Of a stretch of DNA of 15,581 nt, positions 1-9,859 are shown piece by piece (the stretch's first letter is position 1; every line of letters begins with the position of its first letter). The notes below the pieces were generated by a model that had not been told where the DNA came from, made no database searches, and was given only the letters and a program-made list of their open reading frames with translations. Origin of the DNA: Nitrospina sp. (GTDB taxonomy: Bacteria > Nitrospinota > Nitrospinia > Nitrospinales > VA-1); the NCBI GenBank assembly GCA_003545625.1, contig DODH01000010.1, positions 1-15,581 on the forward strand. The letters are read 5' to 3'. A program made the position numbers and the translations under genes.

Positions 1-699
1 ACCATTATTCCTATTCATATAGGGGGACTGGACCTTTCTATCAACAACGCTGTAGTGGCGATGTGGGTCGGTTTGGCCATTGTTGCCGGATCTTTCATAC
101 TGGTGGTGAGCCGGGGCGTTTCCCCCATACCGGGAAAACTGCAGAGCCTTCTGGAAATTATTCTGGAATTCATAAGCGATCTGGTCTATGAGTTTATCGG
201 AAAAGAAGAGGGCAAAAAATATATTCCGTTTATTACCACCCTGTTTCTATTTATTCTGGCCTGCAACCTGATCGGGCTGGTGCCGGGTTCTTACACGATC
301 ACCAGCCAGGTGGTGGTGACCGGAGCATTTGCTTGCGGCATTTTTATCATGACTCTGGTGATCGGATTTAGCAAGCACGGCTTGGGTTTTTTTGGCATTC
401 TGGTGCCGCCGGGAGTACCTAAGATTATGATTCCGTTAATGGTTCCCATTGAAATTGTAAGTATGCTGGCGCGTCCGATTTCGCTTGCGGTCCGCTTGTT
501 CGCTAATATGACGGCGGGGCATACTATCCTGGCGGTGTTATTCGGGCTTGCTATGACGTCGCCACTGTGGGTGAGCTGGATGCCTTTTGGATTCACAATA
601 ATCATTAACGGATTGGAAATCGCCATTGCGTTTATTCAAGCTTATATTTTCACAACGCTGACCTGTGTTTACATTGGCGATGTGGTCAAGTTACATTAA
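1..699 (+). CDS. atpB: F1Fo ATP synthase subunit a (5' end cut by window edge)
   Basis: Subunit a of the membrane Fo sector, which forms the two proton half-channels beside the c-ring. The frame is open to base 1 and reads TIIPIHIGGLDLSINNAVVA before the internal GTG at 55, so the gene starts outside the window and probably lacks only a short N-terminus; 232 residues are visible. Several hydrophobic spans are present. Numbering from base 1, the essential arginine is R165 in RLFANMTAGH, and the C-terminal helix carries GLEIAIAFIQAYIF with Q213. H174 and E206 fall where E. coli has Glu219 and His245, the His/Glu swapped arrangement found in most bacteria and organelles. It is followed 29 bases later by atpE with a strong ribosome site. 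Identification is secure; only the start is unknown. Confidence 0.97.
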   Translation, partial: TIIPIHIGGLDLSINNAVVAMWVGLAIVAGSFILVVSRGVSPIPGKLQSLLEIILEFISDLVYEFIGKEEGKKYIPFITTLFLFILACNLIGLVPGSYTITSQVVVTGAFACGIFIMTLVIGFSKHGLGFFGILVPPGVPKIMIPLMVPIEIVSMLARPISLAVRLFANMTAGHTILAVLFGLAMTSPLWVSWMPFGFTIIINGLEIAIAFIQAYIFTTLTCVYIGDVVKLH

Positions 700-717
700 T
701 TTTTTGTCACAAACTTT

Positions 718-724
718 AGGAGGA
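718..724 (+). promoter_or_regulatory. Strong Shine-Dalgarno of atpE
   Basis: AGGAGGA ends a few bases before the ATG at 729, a near-ideal spacing. It is one of the strongest ribosome sites in this operon, in line with the c subunit being needed in about ten or more copies per enzyme. Confidence 0.8.
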
Positions 725-728
725 AAGA

Positions 729-950
729 ATGGGTTCTGAAGCTGCTGCATTAATTGGAATGGGATTGTGTGCCGCTGGTTTTTTTGGTGCCGCCCTGGGG
801 ATCGCTTATATTTTCGCGAAAACCATCGAAACTGTTGGGCGTCAGCCTAATTGCGAGGCGCGGGTTGCCAAATATTGCTGGATCGGTTTCGCGCTGGTAG
901 AAGCAATTGCACTGTATGCTCTGGTTATTGCCTTTATCATTATGCCGTAA
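729..950 (+). CDS. atpE: F1Fo ATP synthase subunit c (proteolipid)
   Basis: Subunit c, the hairpin proteolipid whose ring rotates as protons load and leave. The protein has 73 residues, normal for the family: two hydrophobic helices joined by the polar loop R38-Q39-P40. The ion-binding carboxylate is E58 in FALVEAIALYALV. The usual Na+ ligands are missing (Ile25 where Na+ enzymes have Gln, Ala59 where they have Ser), so H+ coupling is inferred. The helix-1 packing motif, normally GxGxGxG, reads G20-A21-A22-L23-G24-I25-A26, with alanine at alternate positions. Three cysteines (14, 42, 50) are also unusual, one of them in the cytoplasmic loop. Start ATG is fixed by the strong upstream AGGAGG. 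Family assignment is certain; effects of the motif change are inference. Confidence 0.96.
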   Translation: MGSEAAALIGMGLCAAGFFGAALGIAYIFAKTIETVGRQPNCEARVAKYCWIGFALVEAIALYALVIAFIIMP

Positions 951-951
951 A

Positions 952-970
952 GGAGGCGGAGAGCCTCCGC
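952..970 (+). repeat. Intercistronic GC hairpin between atpE and atpF
   Basis: Starting two bases after the atpE stop, GGAGGC (952-957) pairs with GCCTCC (963-968) around a 5-base loop. An overlapping alternative pairs GCGGAG (956-961) with CTCCGC (965-970) around 3 bases. Neither is followed by a T tract, so this is not a standard terminator. Its place after the high-copy subunit suggests a 3' stabilising or partial-termination element. The 5' arm also contains AGGAGG, which can look like a ribosome site but precedes no gene. Confidence 0.6.
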
Positions 971-1088
971 TGGCAAATTGCAATGGCTTTATTTTGTGGG
1001 CAAATATTCGCTGCCGTTGCTCATTGGCCCCACGCCGAGTGGCTGGGTGCCTCTTTCCTGTTGGATGAACTTTAATTAAGGGTTGGAT

Positions 1089-1607
1089 ATGCCTCAATTT
1101 GAACAGGTTTCTGTTTTCGGCTCGCTGATTTTCTGGTCGCTGATTTCCTTTGGGATTTTATTTTTTGTTCTTAAGAAATTTGCCTTTCCTCCTATTCTCG
1201 AAGCACTGGAAGAACGGGAAAAAAAGATTCGCAGTGATATTGAGAACTCCGAGAAGCTGAAAGAAGAAGCGCAAGGGATTAAAAGAGAACTGGAAGAAAC
1301 ACTAAAAGCCGCGCACGGCAAGGCCGAGACGATTGTGCAGTTGGCCCATGATGAGGCTAAGAAATCTCAGGAGAAAAGCCTCCAGGAAACCGAGGCGAAA
1401 GTCCGGCAGATTCAAAAAGATGCGGAGCAGGAAATTCAAAGCTCGCGCACCAAGTTGCTCCAGGAAATCCGCAGTTACACTGCGGCTTTGACGATTGCCT
1501 CCACAGAAAAATTTCTAAAAAAAGCTCTGGATGATGCGGATAAAAAAAGGCTTGTGGAAGAGTCTATTGAGCAGGTGATTGAGGAACTGGAAAAACGTCA
1601 GAATTGA
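1089..1607 (+). CDS. atpF: F1Fo ATP synthase subunit b
   Basis: Subunit b, the peripheral stalk that holds F1 against rotation. The protein has 172 residues: one membrane helix at about residues 8-27 (VFGSLIFWSLISFGILFFVL), then a long charged coiled coil rich in Glu, Lys and Gln, ending in the region that binds delta. A TTG at 1083 would add two residues, but AAGGG (1078-1082) abuts it and lies six bases from the ATG at 1089, so the ATG is preferred. Only one b gene is seen, implying a b2 homodimer rather than the b/b' pair of phototrophs. It is separated from atpE by 132-138 bases, the longest gap in the operon, and followed 23 bases later by atpH. Confidence 0.95.
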   Translation: MPQFEQVSVFGSLIFWSLISFGILFFVLKKFAFPPILEALEEREKKIRSDIENSEKLKEEAQGIKRELEETLKAAHGKAETIVQLAHDEAKKSQEKSLQETEAKVRQIQKDAEQEIQSSRTKLLQEIRSYTAALTIASTEKFLKKALDDADKKRLVEESIEQVIEELEKRQN

Positions 1608-1630
1608 CGCCACACATTTAAGGCTGAACG

Positions 1631-2182
1631 ATGCTGGAAAATCAGATTGGAAAAAGATATGCCGAGGCGCTGTCCGGGAGTATTTCGGACACGGGTGCGC
1701 TGGAAAAGGCTCTGGGACATTTGCAGGCCTTTGAAGATGCCATGAATACTGAAAAACAGTTGCCGCGTTTTTTTAAGCACCCTTCCATAGCTACGGAAAA
1801 GAAAAAAACCGTGGTTCAGGAGATATGCAGTCGGCTTCAGGTAGAAGACAACGTATCCAATATGCTGGTTTTGCTTAATGAGCGGAACAAGATGCTGTAT
1901 TTGGCGAAAATTGTCGAATACTTTGAAAAAGCCGTGGACCGGAGGTTGAACCGAACACGAGTCCATGTCATTTCTGCCTATCCTTTGACCAATGAAAACA
2001 TTGACCGGTTGAAAGCCGCACTGAACGAGATTTTAGGAAAAACCATTTTGATCGACACCGAGGTGGATGAGTCGCTGATCGGCGGCATCATGTTGCGCAT
2101 CGGGGACCAAGTGACGGATGACACCATTCGCAACCGCTTGGATATGTTGAAACGAACAATAGAAAAAGAGGAGGTAGCCTAA
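1631..2182 (+). CDS. atpH: F1Fo ATP synthase subunit delta
   Basis: Subunit delta (OSCP-like) caps F1 and connects it to subunit b. Length is 183 residues, normal for the family. The N-terminal half is helical (IGKRYAEALSGSISD, the typical opening), and the C-terminal part contains the conserved stretch DESLIGGIMLRIGDQVTDDT with a short tail. AAGG about eight bases upstream supports the ATG. Its TAA is directly followed, with no spacer, by the GTG start of atpA, and the ribosome site of atpA lies inside the last codons of this gene, so translation of the two is probably coupled. Confidence 0.95.
   Translation: MLENQIGKRYAEALSGSISDTGALEKALGHLQAFEDAMNTEKQLPRFFKHPSIATEKKKTVVQEICSRLQVEDNVSNMLVLLNERNKMLYLAKIVEYFEKAVDRRLNRTRVHVISAYPLTNENIDRLKAALNEILGKTILIDTEVDESLIGGIMLRIGDQVTDDTIRNRLDMLKRTIEKEEVA
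2168..2174 (+). promoter_or_regulatory. Shine-Dalgarno fixing the GTG start of atpA
   Basis: GAGGAGG inside the end of atpH lies eight bases before GTG 2183. This settles the non-ATG start of atpA, because no in-frame ATG follows until about residue 48. Confidence 0.75.
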
Positions 2183-3691
2183 GTGAATTTACGAGCCGAT
2201 GAAATCAGTTCCTTGATTCAAAAGCAGATTGAAGGCTTTGAAGAAGGGATCGAGCTCAAAGAAACCGGTCGGGTGATTTCGGTAGGGGATGGAATCGCAC
2301 GTATTTATGGCCTGGGAAATGCCATGTCCGGTGAACTTTTGGAATTCCCCGGCGGTTTGTCCGGAATGGTGCTGAACCTCGAGGAAGATAATGTGGGTGC
2401 GGTTCTGCTTGGTAGGGACGATGACATAAAAGAAGGCGATGAAGTCAAACGCACCGGACGCATCATGGAAGTTCCGATTGGGCCTGAATTGGTTGGTCGG
2501 GTTGTGGATGGTATAGGCCAGCCCATTGATGGCAAGGGACCGATCAAAACAGAAAAGTTCGGACCCATTGAAAGGATTGCACCTGGTGTTATTGACCGGA
2601 AATCAGTACATGAACCCATGCAGACAGGGATCAAGGCTATTGATGGCATGATTCCTATTGGCCGTGGGCAGAGGGAGTTGATCATTGGTGATAGGCAAAC
2701 GGGCAAAACCGCAGTTGCCATCGACGCGATCATCAATCAAAAAGGGCAGAACATGTTCTGCATTTATGTAGCGATAGGGCAAAAGCGTTCTACTGTTGCG
2801 CGGGTGGTTAAAATGCTGGAACAGCATGATGCGATGAAATACACCATCGTGGTTTCGGCTTCGGCCAGTGACCCGGCACCGATGCAGTTTATCGCTCCTT
2901 ATGCCGGATGCGCCATGGGTGAATATTTTCGCGATAACGGGCAACATTGCCTGATTGTTTATGATGACCTCAGCAAACAGGCGGCGGCCTATAGGCAGTT
3001 GTCGCTCTTGTTGCGGCGGCCTCCAGGGCGTGAAGCGTATCCGGGTGATGTTTTCTTTCTGCATTCCCGATTGTTGGAACGGTCTGCAAAAGTCAGTGAT
3101 GAACTGGGAGCAGGTTCCATGACGGCTCTGCCGATCATCGAAACCCAGGCGGGTGATGTTTCCGCATACATTCCGACCAACGTGATATCCATTACGGATG
3201 GACAGATTTATCTGGAAACCGATCTGTTTTATTCCGGAGTACGCCCTGCGATCAATGTTGGGCTTTCGGTATCCCGGGTTGGCGGCGCGGCCCAAATTAA
3301 GGGAATGAAACAAGTTGCGGGGAGCTTGCGTCTGGACCTTGCGCAATACCGCGAAATGGCGGCTTTCGCGCAGTTCGGCAGTGACCTGGATGCGGCGACC
3401 CAGGCCCAGCTCCATCGTGGCGAACGCTTGGTGGAACTTCTCAAGCAGGGTCAGTACAAACCTTTGAGCGTGGTTCAGCAGATCATTTCTCTCTTCGCTG
3501 GTGTGCGGGGTCTGGTGGACGATATCCCTGTCGCCGATATCCAAAAATTTGAAAGCGGTCTACTCAATTTTATGGAAGACAAACACCAGGCATTGATTGA
3601 TAAAATTGCAGAAGCCAAGAAACTCGATGACGACAGCGAAAGCCAGTTGACAGCCGCTATCGAAGAATTTAGAGGCCTTTTCAAAAACTAA
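2183..3691 (+). CDS. atpA: F1Fo ATP synthase subunit alpha
   Basis: Subunit alpha, the non-catalytic nucleotide-binding subunit of the F1 hexamer. Length is 502 residues, typical. It has an N-terminal beta-barrel domain (to about residue 95), a nucleotide-binding domain with P-loop GDRQTGKT at 169-176 and Walker B LIVYDD at 257-262, and a helical C-terminal domain. The arginine finger that reaches the catalytic site is R365 in [10 protein letters not shown]. The start is GTG, supported by GAGGAGG at the right distance; the N-terminus [16 protein letters not shown] matches family style. It abuts atpH directly and is followed by atpG after three bases. No unusual residue was noticed at the nucleotide site. 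Confidence 0.98.
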   Translation: MNLRADEISSLIQKQIEGFEEGIELKETGRVISVGDGIARIYGLGNAMSGELLEFPGGLSGMVLNLEEDNVGAVLLGRDDDIKEGDEVKRTGRIMEVPIGPELVGRVVDGIGQPIDGKGPIKTEKFGPIERIAPGVIDRKSVHEPMQTGIKAIDGMIPIGRGQRELIIGDRQTGKTAVAIDAIINQKGQNMFCIYVAIGQKRSTVARVVKMLEQHDAMKYTIVVSASASDPAPMQFIAPYAGCAMGEYFRDNGQHCLIVYDDLSKQAAAYRQLSLLLRRPPGREAYPGDVFFLHSRLLERSAKVSDELGAGSMTALPIIETQAGDVSAYIPTNVISITDGQIYLETDLFYSGVRPAINVGLSVSRVGGAAQIKGMKQVAGSLRLDLAQYREMAAFAQFGSDLDAATQAQLHRGERLVELLKQGQYKPLSVVQQIISLFAGVRGLVDDIPVADIQKFESGLLNFMEDKHQALIDKIAEAKKLDDDSESQLTAAIEEFRGLFKN

Positions 3692-3694
3692 CTC

Positions 3695-4561
3695 ATGCCT
3701 AATTTAAAAGATATTAAAAGACGCATCCAAAGCGTAAAAAATACGCAACAGATTACCAAGGCCATGAAGCTGGTTGCGGCGTCGAAACTGCGCAAGGCCC
3801 AGCAAGCGATTCAGCAGGCGCGGCCTTATGCGATCAAGATGATGGATGTTCTCCACCATTTGGCGGCACGGTGCAATAATGACTTGCATCCCTTGCTGGA
3901 TGTGCGGGAAGGGCAACGGCATTTACTTCTGATCATCACTTCGGACAAAGGCCTGTGTGGCGGTTTCAACTCTAATATCATCCGTAAAACGGCCCAATAC
4001 CTTAAAGACAATACGCAGAATGAAAACTCCCTGATCATTGCCGGTAAAAAAGGCAATGATGTGTTCCGCAATCGCCCAGTGACTATTACGCAGGATATCA
4101 TTGGCTGGACGAAAGATTTTGATTACCTGAAAGCGCAGGCCATTGGTGAGAACCTTGCCGCTTTGTTTACCGAGAAAAAGATCGACAGGGTTTTTATTGT
4201 TTACAACGAATTCAAGTCGGTGATGCAGCAGGAAGTCGCTGTTGAGCAGTTGCTCCCGGTGGTTCCTGAAAAAACGACGCATAAAGACAACATGTTTGTC
4301 GTGGATTATATCTACGAGCCTGATGAAGAAACAATTCTGGATAAACTGCTTAAGCGTTATATGACGGTTGAGGTGTATCGTGCCTTTTTGGAGTCCAGCG
4401 CCAGTGAGCATGGCGCCCGGATGACGGCAATGGATAGTGCTACCCGCAATGCCGGTGAAATGATCGGTGACTTGACGTTGACTTATAATCAAGCCCGACA
4501 GGCTTATATCACCAAAGAATTGATAGAAATCGTAAATGGCGCCGAAGCCCTCAAGGGTTGA
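3695..4561 (+). CDS. atpG: F1Fo ATP synthase subunit gamma
   Basis: Subunit gamma, the central rotor shaft that couples c-ring rotation to the beta subunits. Length is 288 residues, normal. Both ends show the long coiled-coil helices expected: the N-terminus DIKRRIQSVKNTQQITKAMK and the C-terminus with YNQARQAYITKELIEIVNGA. The central Rossmann-like part includes SDKGLCGGFNSNI. No regulatory cysteine insert of the chloroplast type is seen. There is no good ribosome site directly before ATG 3695 (GAGG lies about 20 bases up), so translation probably depends on ribosomes finishing atpA three bases earlier. Confidence 0.96.
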   Translation: MPNLKDIKRRIQSVKNTQQITKAMKLVAASKLRKAQQAIQQARPYAIKMMDVLHHLAARCNNDLHPLLDVREGQRHLLLIITSDKGLCGGFNSNIIRKTAQYLKDNTQNENSLIIAGKKGNDVFRNRPVTITQDIIGWTKDFDYLKAQAIGENLAALFTEKKIDRVFIVYNEFKSVMQQEVAVEQLLPVVPEKTTHKDNMFVVDYIYEPDEETILDKLLKRYMTVEVYRAFLESSASEHGARMTAMDSATRNAGEMIGDLTLTYNQARQAYITKELIEIVNGAEALKG

Positions 4562-4598
4562 TGGCGTGAAAGATACTGAAATTAGTGGAGGGGAATGA

Positions 4599-6418
<1,820 letters not shown>

Positions 6419-6453
6419 CCCAATTCGTTTCCGCCGAAACTCGTCCAGAATTT

Positions 6454-6533
6454 CCCTCCTGTCAAATCTGTATTCCAAAAGATTAAAAGTGATACACTTC
6501 TGGGTAGCACACTAAAATAATCCTACAGGAGGG
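6454..6533 (+). promoter_or_regulatory. Leader with anti-Shine-Dalgarno complement
   Basis: CCCTCCTGT (6454-6462) is a perfect nine-base complement of ACAGGAGGG (6525-6533), which contains the ribosome site of the DsrE-family gene starting at 6539. A smaller hairpin, AAGTG-ATA-CACTT (6487-6499), sits in the 62-base loop. In a transcript coming from the atp operon, the pairing could hide the ribosome site. A weak promoter, GTGATA (6489-6494) with 18 bases to TAAAAT (6513-6518), would start after the complement and escape it. The structure is seen in the sequence; regulation is inferred. Confidence 0.4.
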
Positions 6534-6538
6534 TTTTC

Positions 6539-7006
6539 ATGATTTGGAATAATAAAAATTGGATCGTACAGTTTTTTACGGCATTGATTTGCCTCATGCT
6601 TATATTCTCAGTTGCGGAAGCAGGAAACAATCGTGATGCAAATGGCCGAATTAAAGTTTTGTATCACATTGATGGCTCGGATGTCGGGGTTGCCAAATAC
6701 GCCATGGCTTTGATCAATAAACATATGGAAGCAGAAGGTGGACCGGATAAAATCGACATCAAAGTGGTGGTGCACGGTCCGGCCCTGAAACTCTTTATTA
6801 AAGAAACTGTAGATCCTAGTTTGAAAAAGAAGCTCGCCATGATTATTGCCAAGGGAGTGCAACCAGAAATGTGCCAGGTTTCGATGAAGTTGTTTGGCAA
6901 ACCTCTGGATACTTTGGAGCCGGGTTTTATCCCGACTGAACATCCTGTAGCGGTCAAACGCATTGCCGATTTGCAGGAACAAGGTTATTTGTATATAAAA
7001 CCTTAG
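6539..7006 (+). CDS. Exported DsrE-family (COG1416-like) protein
   Basis: A 155-residue protein with a predicted signal peptide: basic/polar start MIWNNKNW, hydrophobic core from about residue 9 to 25, and a likely cut after A28 (VAEA|GN). The mature part begins RIKVLYHIDGSDVG, continues with KVVVHGPALKLFI, and ends with the family-like RIADLQEQGYLYIKP. This pattern matches small DsrE-like sulfur-relay domains of the COG1416 kind. The mature protein has a single cysteine, C112, in the position where this family often keeps one. Family members are linked to sulfur transfer, but most exported ones have no known role. AGGAGGG lies five bases before the ATG. It follows the atp operon by 120 bases and ends nine bases from the converging uvrA. 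Confidence 0.75.
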   Translation: MIWNNKNWIVQFFTALICLMLIFSVAEAGNNRDANGRIKVLYHIDGSDVGVAKYAMALINKHMEAEGGPDKIDIKVVVHGPALKLFIKETVDPSLKKKLAMIIAKGVQPEMCQVSMKLFGKPLDTLEPGFIPTEHPVAVKRIADLQEQGYLYIKP

Positions 7007-7009
7007 ATT

Positions 7010-7026
7010 AATATCCTACAGATATT
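7010..7026. repeat. Small inverted repeat between convergent genes
   Basis: AATATC (7010-7015) and GATATT (7021-7026) flank a five-base loop containing the uvrA stop codon, in the nine-base gap between the DsrE-family gene and uvrA and the first uvrA codons. It is AT-rich with no T tract on either side, so at best a weak shared terminator. Confidence 0.25.
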
Positions 7027-9841
7027 CCTTCAAATACTGTCCGGTGTAGGAGGCTTTAACTTTTGCGATCTTTTCCGGCGGACCTTCGGCCAGCACCTGG
7101 CCTCCGCCGTCACCGCCTTCTGGTCCCAAGTCGATGATATGATCGGCGGTTTTGATCACATCCATATTATGTTCGATGATGATCACCGTATTGCCTGTAT
7201 CCACCAGTTTGTCGAGAACTCTCAACAGGTTCTCGATATCGGCAAAATGCAGTCCGGTGGTCGGCTCATCCAGAATGTAAAGTGTTCTGCCGGTACTGCG
7301 TTTGCTCAACTCTTTCGATAATTTGACCCTCTGCGCTTCCCCGCCGGATAAAGTGGTGGCCTGCTGGCCCAACCTTATATAGTCCAACCCGACATCGGTG
7401 ATGGTTTGCAGTTTGGTTTTAATGGCAGGAATATTGGTGAAAAATTCCTTGGCTTCTTCCGCTGTCATATTCAATATGTCGGCGATATTTTTTCCTTTAT
7501 AAAGAATTTCCAGCGTTTCGCGGTTGAATCGTTTTCCCTGGCAAACTTCGCAGGTAACGAATACGTCCGGTAAAAAATGCATTTCGATCTTGATAACTCC
7601 GTCTCCCTGACAGGCTTCGCACCTTCCCCCTTTAACATTAAAGCTGAACCGTCCCGGTTTGTAACCGCGGGCACGGGATTCGGGAACCTGGCTGAATAAT
7701 TCCCGGACAAGGGTGAACACGCCAGTATAGGTGGCGGGGTTAGATCGGGGTGTCCTGCCTATCGGCGACTGGTCGATATCAATGACTTTATCGAGCCATT
7801 GCAGGCCCTGAATTTTTTTAAACTCGCCGGGTTTATCCATCGAGTTCCAAAAATGCCGGGCCAGAGCCTTGTATAAAATATCTATCGTGAGCGTACTCTT
7901 ACCGGAACCGGACACGCCGGTCACGCAGACAAAACAGCCGAGAGGAATTTTTACGGTTATTCCTTTCAGGTTATTTTCTTTGGCTCCATGAATCTCAATT
8001 GTTTTCCCATTGCCTTTGCGCCGGGTTTTGGGAAGCGGGATCTGCTTTTTACCGGAAAGGTATTGTCCCGTCAGAGAATCTTTGCATTTAAGCAGGGCTT
8101 TAGGGGCTCCTGCAAAAATGGTTTCACCGCCATGAACTCCTGCGCCGGGGCCAAGGTCCACAACATAGTCGGCTGAGCGGATGGTGGCTTCGTCGTGCTC
8201 GACCACGATGACGGTGTTGCCCAAGTCACGCAGGCGGAAGAGGGTGTTGAGCAGGCGGTCGTTGTCCCTTTGATGCAACCCGATACTGGGTTCATCAAGA
8301 ACGTAGAGGACTCCCATCAGGCTGGAGCCGATCTGGGTAGCGAGGCGGATGCGCTGGCTTTCCCCCCCTGACAGGGTTGCTGAGGAACGATCGAGAGAAA
8401 GGTATTCCAATCCGACATTGGTGAGAAACCCAAGTCGCTCTTTAATTTCCTTGACGATTCTTCGGGCGATATTGTGTTCCTGTCGTGTCAGTGTAAGCTT
8501 CTGGAAATATTGATAGGCCTGGCCGATGGAAAATGCCGTGAGGTCTACGATATTCAGGTCGGCAATTTTTACTGAGACGGCTTCTTTGCGCAACCGGTCG
8601 CCGCCGCAAGCCTGACAGGAAAGGGGACGCATGTATCGTGTAATTTCTTCCCGTGTGGAGGTGGAGTCGGTCTCTCTATAACGCCGCTGTAGATCAGGAA
8701 TTATGCCATCGAAGGTATCAGTATAGAATTGTTTTCTCCCATCTTTTTCAAAATAATATTTTATGGGTTCGTCACCGGAACCGAATAACAGGATATCGCG
8801 AATCTTTTTAGGTAATTTTTGAAACGGGGTGTTGAGCTTGAACTTGAAATGGCTGGAGATGGTATCCAGCATCTGGTGGAAATAGATGGAACTGCGTTTT
8901 TCCCAGGGCTTCAAAGCCCCATCGCGGATGGAAATCCGGGGATCCGGAACGACCAATTCCGGGTCGATCACCATTTTGATTCCCAGTCCATCACATTGGG
9001 CGCATGCTCCTTGCGGATTGTTGAAGGAGAACAGACGCGGTTCCAGTTCCGGATAACTGATGTTGCAATAACTGCAGGCGAATTTTTCACTGAACAACAA
9101 TTCTTGGGATTTTTCTTTGTCCTCAAGAATGGCAACGACCAGAGAACCTTCTCCATGGTTGAGGGCGGTTTCTACCGAGTCGGCTAGTCGTTTGCCCATG
9201 TTTTCCTTGATAATCAGCCGGTCTACCACCACTTCCAAAGTATGTTTGAATTTTTTGTTGAGAGCGATTTCTTCATCGAGGGAGCGCACTTCACCGTTTA
9301 TGCGAGCGCGGACGAATCCCTTGCGCTTCATATCCAGAATTTCCTTTTTGAATTCTCCCTTCCTGTCACGGGCTATAGGGGAAAGGATCATCACTTTCTT
9401 GCCAATGGGGATAGCCTGGACCTGGTCAACGATATGCTGCACGGTCTGCGAGGTAATTTGCCGCCCGCAACCATAACAGAAAACCTTGCCGATTCTGGCG
9501 TAGAGCAGACGCAAATAGTCATAAATTTCTGTTACCGTGCCAACGGTGGAACGAGGGTTTCTGCTGGAAGTCTTCTGCTCAATCGAGATGGCCGGGGAGA
9601 GTCCGTCGATGGAGTCCACATCGGGTTTTTCCATCAATTCCAGAAACTGCCGCGCGTAAGCGGAAAGGGATTCCACATATCGGCGCTGGCCCTCGGCGTA
9701 AATGGTGTCGAAAGCGAGAGAAGATTTTCCCGAACCGCTCAAACCTGTTATCACCACCAGTTTTTCCCGTGGCAGAGTGAGGCTGAGGTTTTTAAGGTTG
9801 TGTTCTCTTGCACCTTTTATGGTGATGTGGTCTACAGCCAT
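7016..9841 (-). CDS. uvrA: Excinuclease ABC subunit A
   Basis: UvrA, the damage-sensing ATPase of nucleotide excision repair; a dimer loads UvrB onto damaged DNA. Length is 941 residues, the family norm. First ABC unit: Walker A GLSGSGKS 33-40, zinc cysteines C256/C259/C280/C283, signature LSGGESQR 490-497, Walker B LYVLDEPS 512-519. Second unit: Walker A GVSGSGKS 642-649, zinc cysteines C741/C744/C764/C767, signature LSGGEAQR 831-838, Walker B LYILDEPT 854-861. All are intact. It follows ubiD on the same strand after 18 bases. No purine-rich ribosome site precedes the ATG; the strand instead reads TCCTCC there, so translation likely leans on ubiD. No LexA-like box is evident in that gap. Confidence 0.98.
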   Translation of the reverse strand: MAVDHITIKGAREHNLKNLSLTLPREKLVVITGLSGSGKSSLAFDTIYAEGQRRYVESLSAYARQFLELMEKPDVDSIDGLSPAISIEQKTSSRNPRSTVGTVTEIYDYLRLLYARIGKVFCYGCGRQITSQTVQHIVDQVQAIPIGKKVMILSPIARDRKGEFKKEILDMKRKGFVRARINGEVRSLDEEIALNKKFKHTLEVVVDRLIIKENMGKRLADSVETALNHGEGSLVVAILEDKEKSQELLFSEKFACSYCNISYPELEPRLFSFNNPQGACAQCDGLGIKMVIDPELVVPDPRISIRDGALKPWEKRSSIYFHQMLDTISSHFKFKLNTPFQKLPKKIRDILLFGSGDEPIKYYFEKDGRKQFYTDTFDGIIPDLQRRYRETDSTSTREEITRYMRPLSCQACGGDRLRKEAVSVKIADLNIVDLTAFSIGQAYQYFQKLTLTRQEHNIARRIVKEIKERLGFLTNVGLEYLSLDRSSATLSGGESQRIRLATQIGSSLMGVLYVLDEPSIGLHQRDNDRLLNTLFRLRDLGNTVIVVEHDEATIRSADYVVDLGPGAGVHGGETIFAGAPKALLKCKDSLTGQYLSGKKQIPLPKTRRKGNGKTIEIHGAKENNLKGITVKIPLGCFVCVTGVSGSGKSTLTIDILYKALARHFWNSMDKPGEFKKIQGLQWLDKVIDIDQSPIGRTPRSNPATYTGVFTLVRELFSQVPESRARGYKPGRFSFNVKGGRCEACQGDGVIKIEMHFLPDVFVTCEVCQGKRFNRETLEILYKGKNIADILNMTAEEAKEFFTNIPAIKTKLQTITDVGLDYIRLGQQATTLSGGEAQRVKLSKELSKRSTGRTLYILDEPTTGLHFADIENLLRVLDKLVDTGNTVIIIEHNMDVIKTADHIIDLGPEGGDGGGQVLAEGPPEKIAKVKASYTGQYLKEYL

Positions 9842-9859
9842 GTTGATTCAGGAGGATTG

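Noticed and set aside
983..1075. A 30-codon reading frame in the atpE-atpF gap
   Set aside because: No ribosome site precedes its ATG, the sequence (MALFCGQIFAAVAHW...) matches nothing I recognise, and it has no sign of selection that I can see.
2603..3544. Long open frame of 313 codons on the minus strand
   Set aside because: Lies entirely antisense to atpA, which is certain; no recognisable protein family, so treated as a coding shadow.
6427..6440. Terminator after atpC
   Set aside because: GTTTC-CGCC-GAAAC is only five base pairs and no T tract follows.
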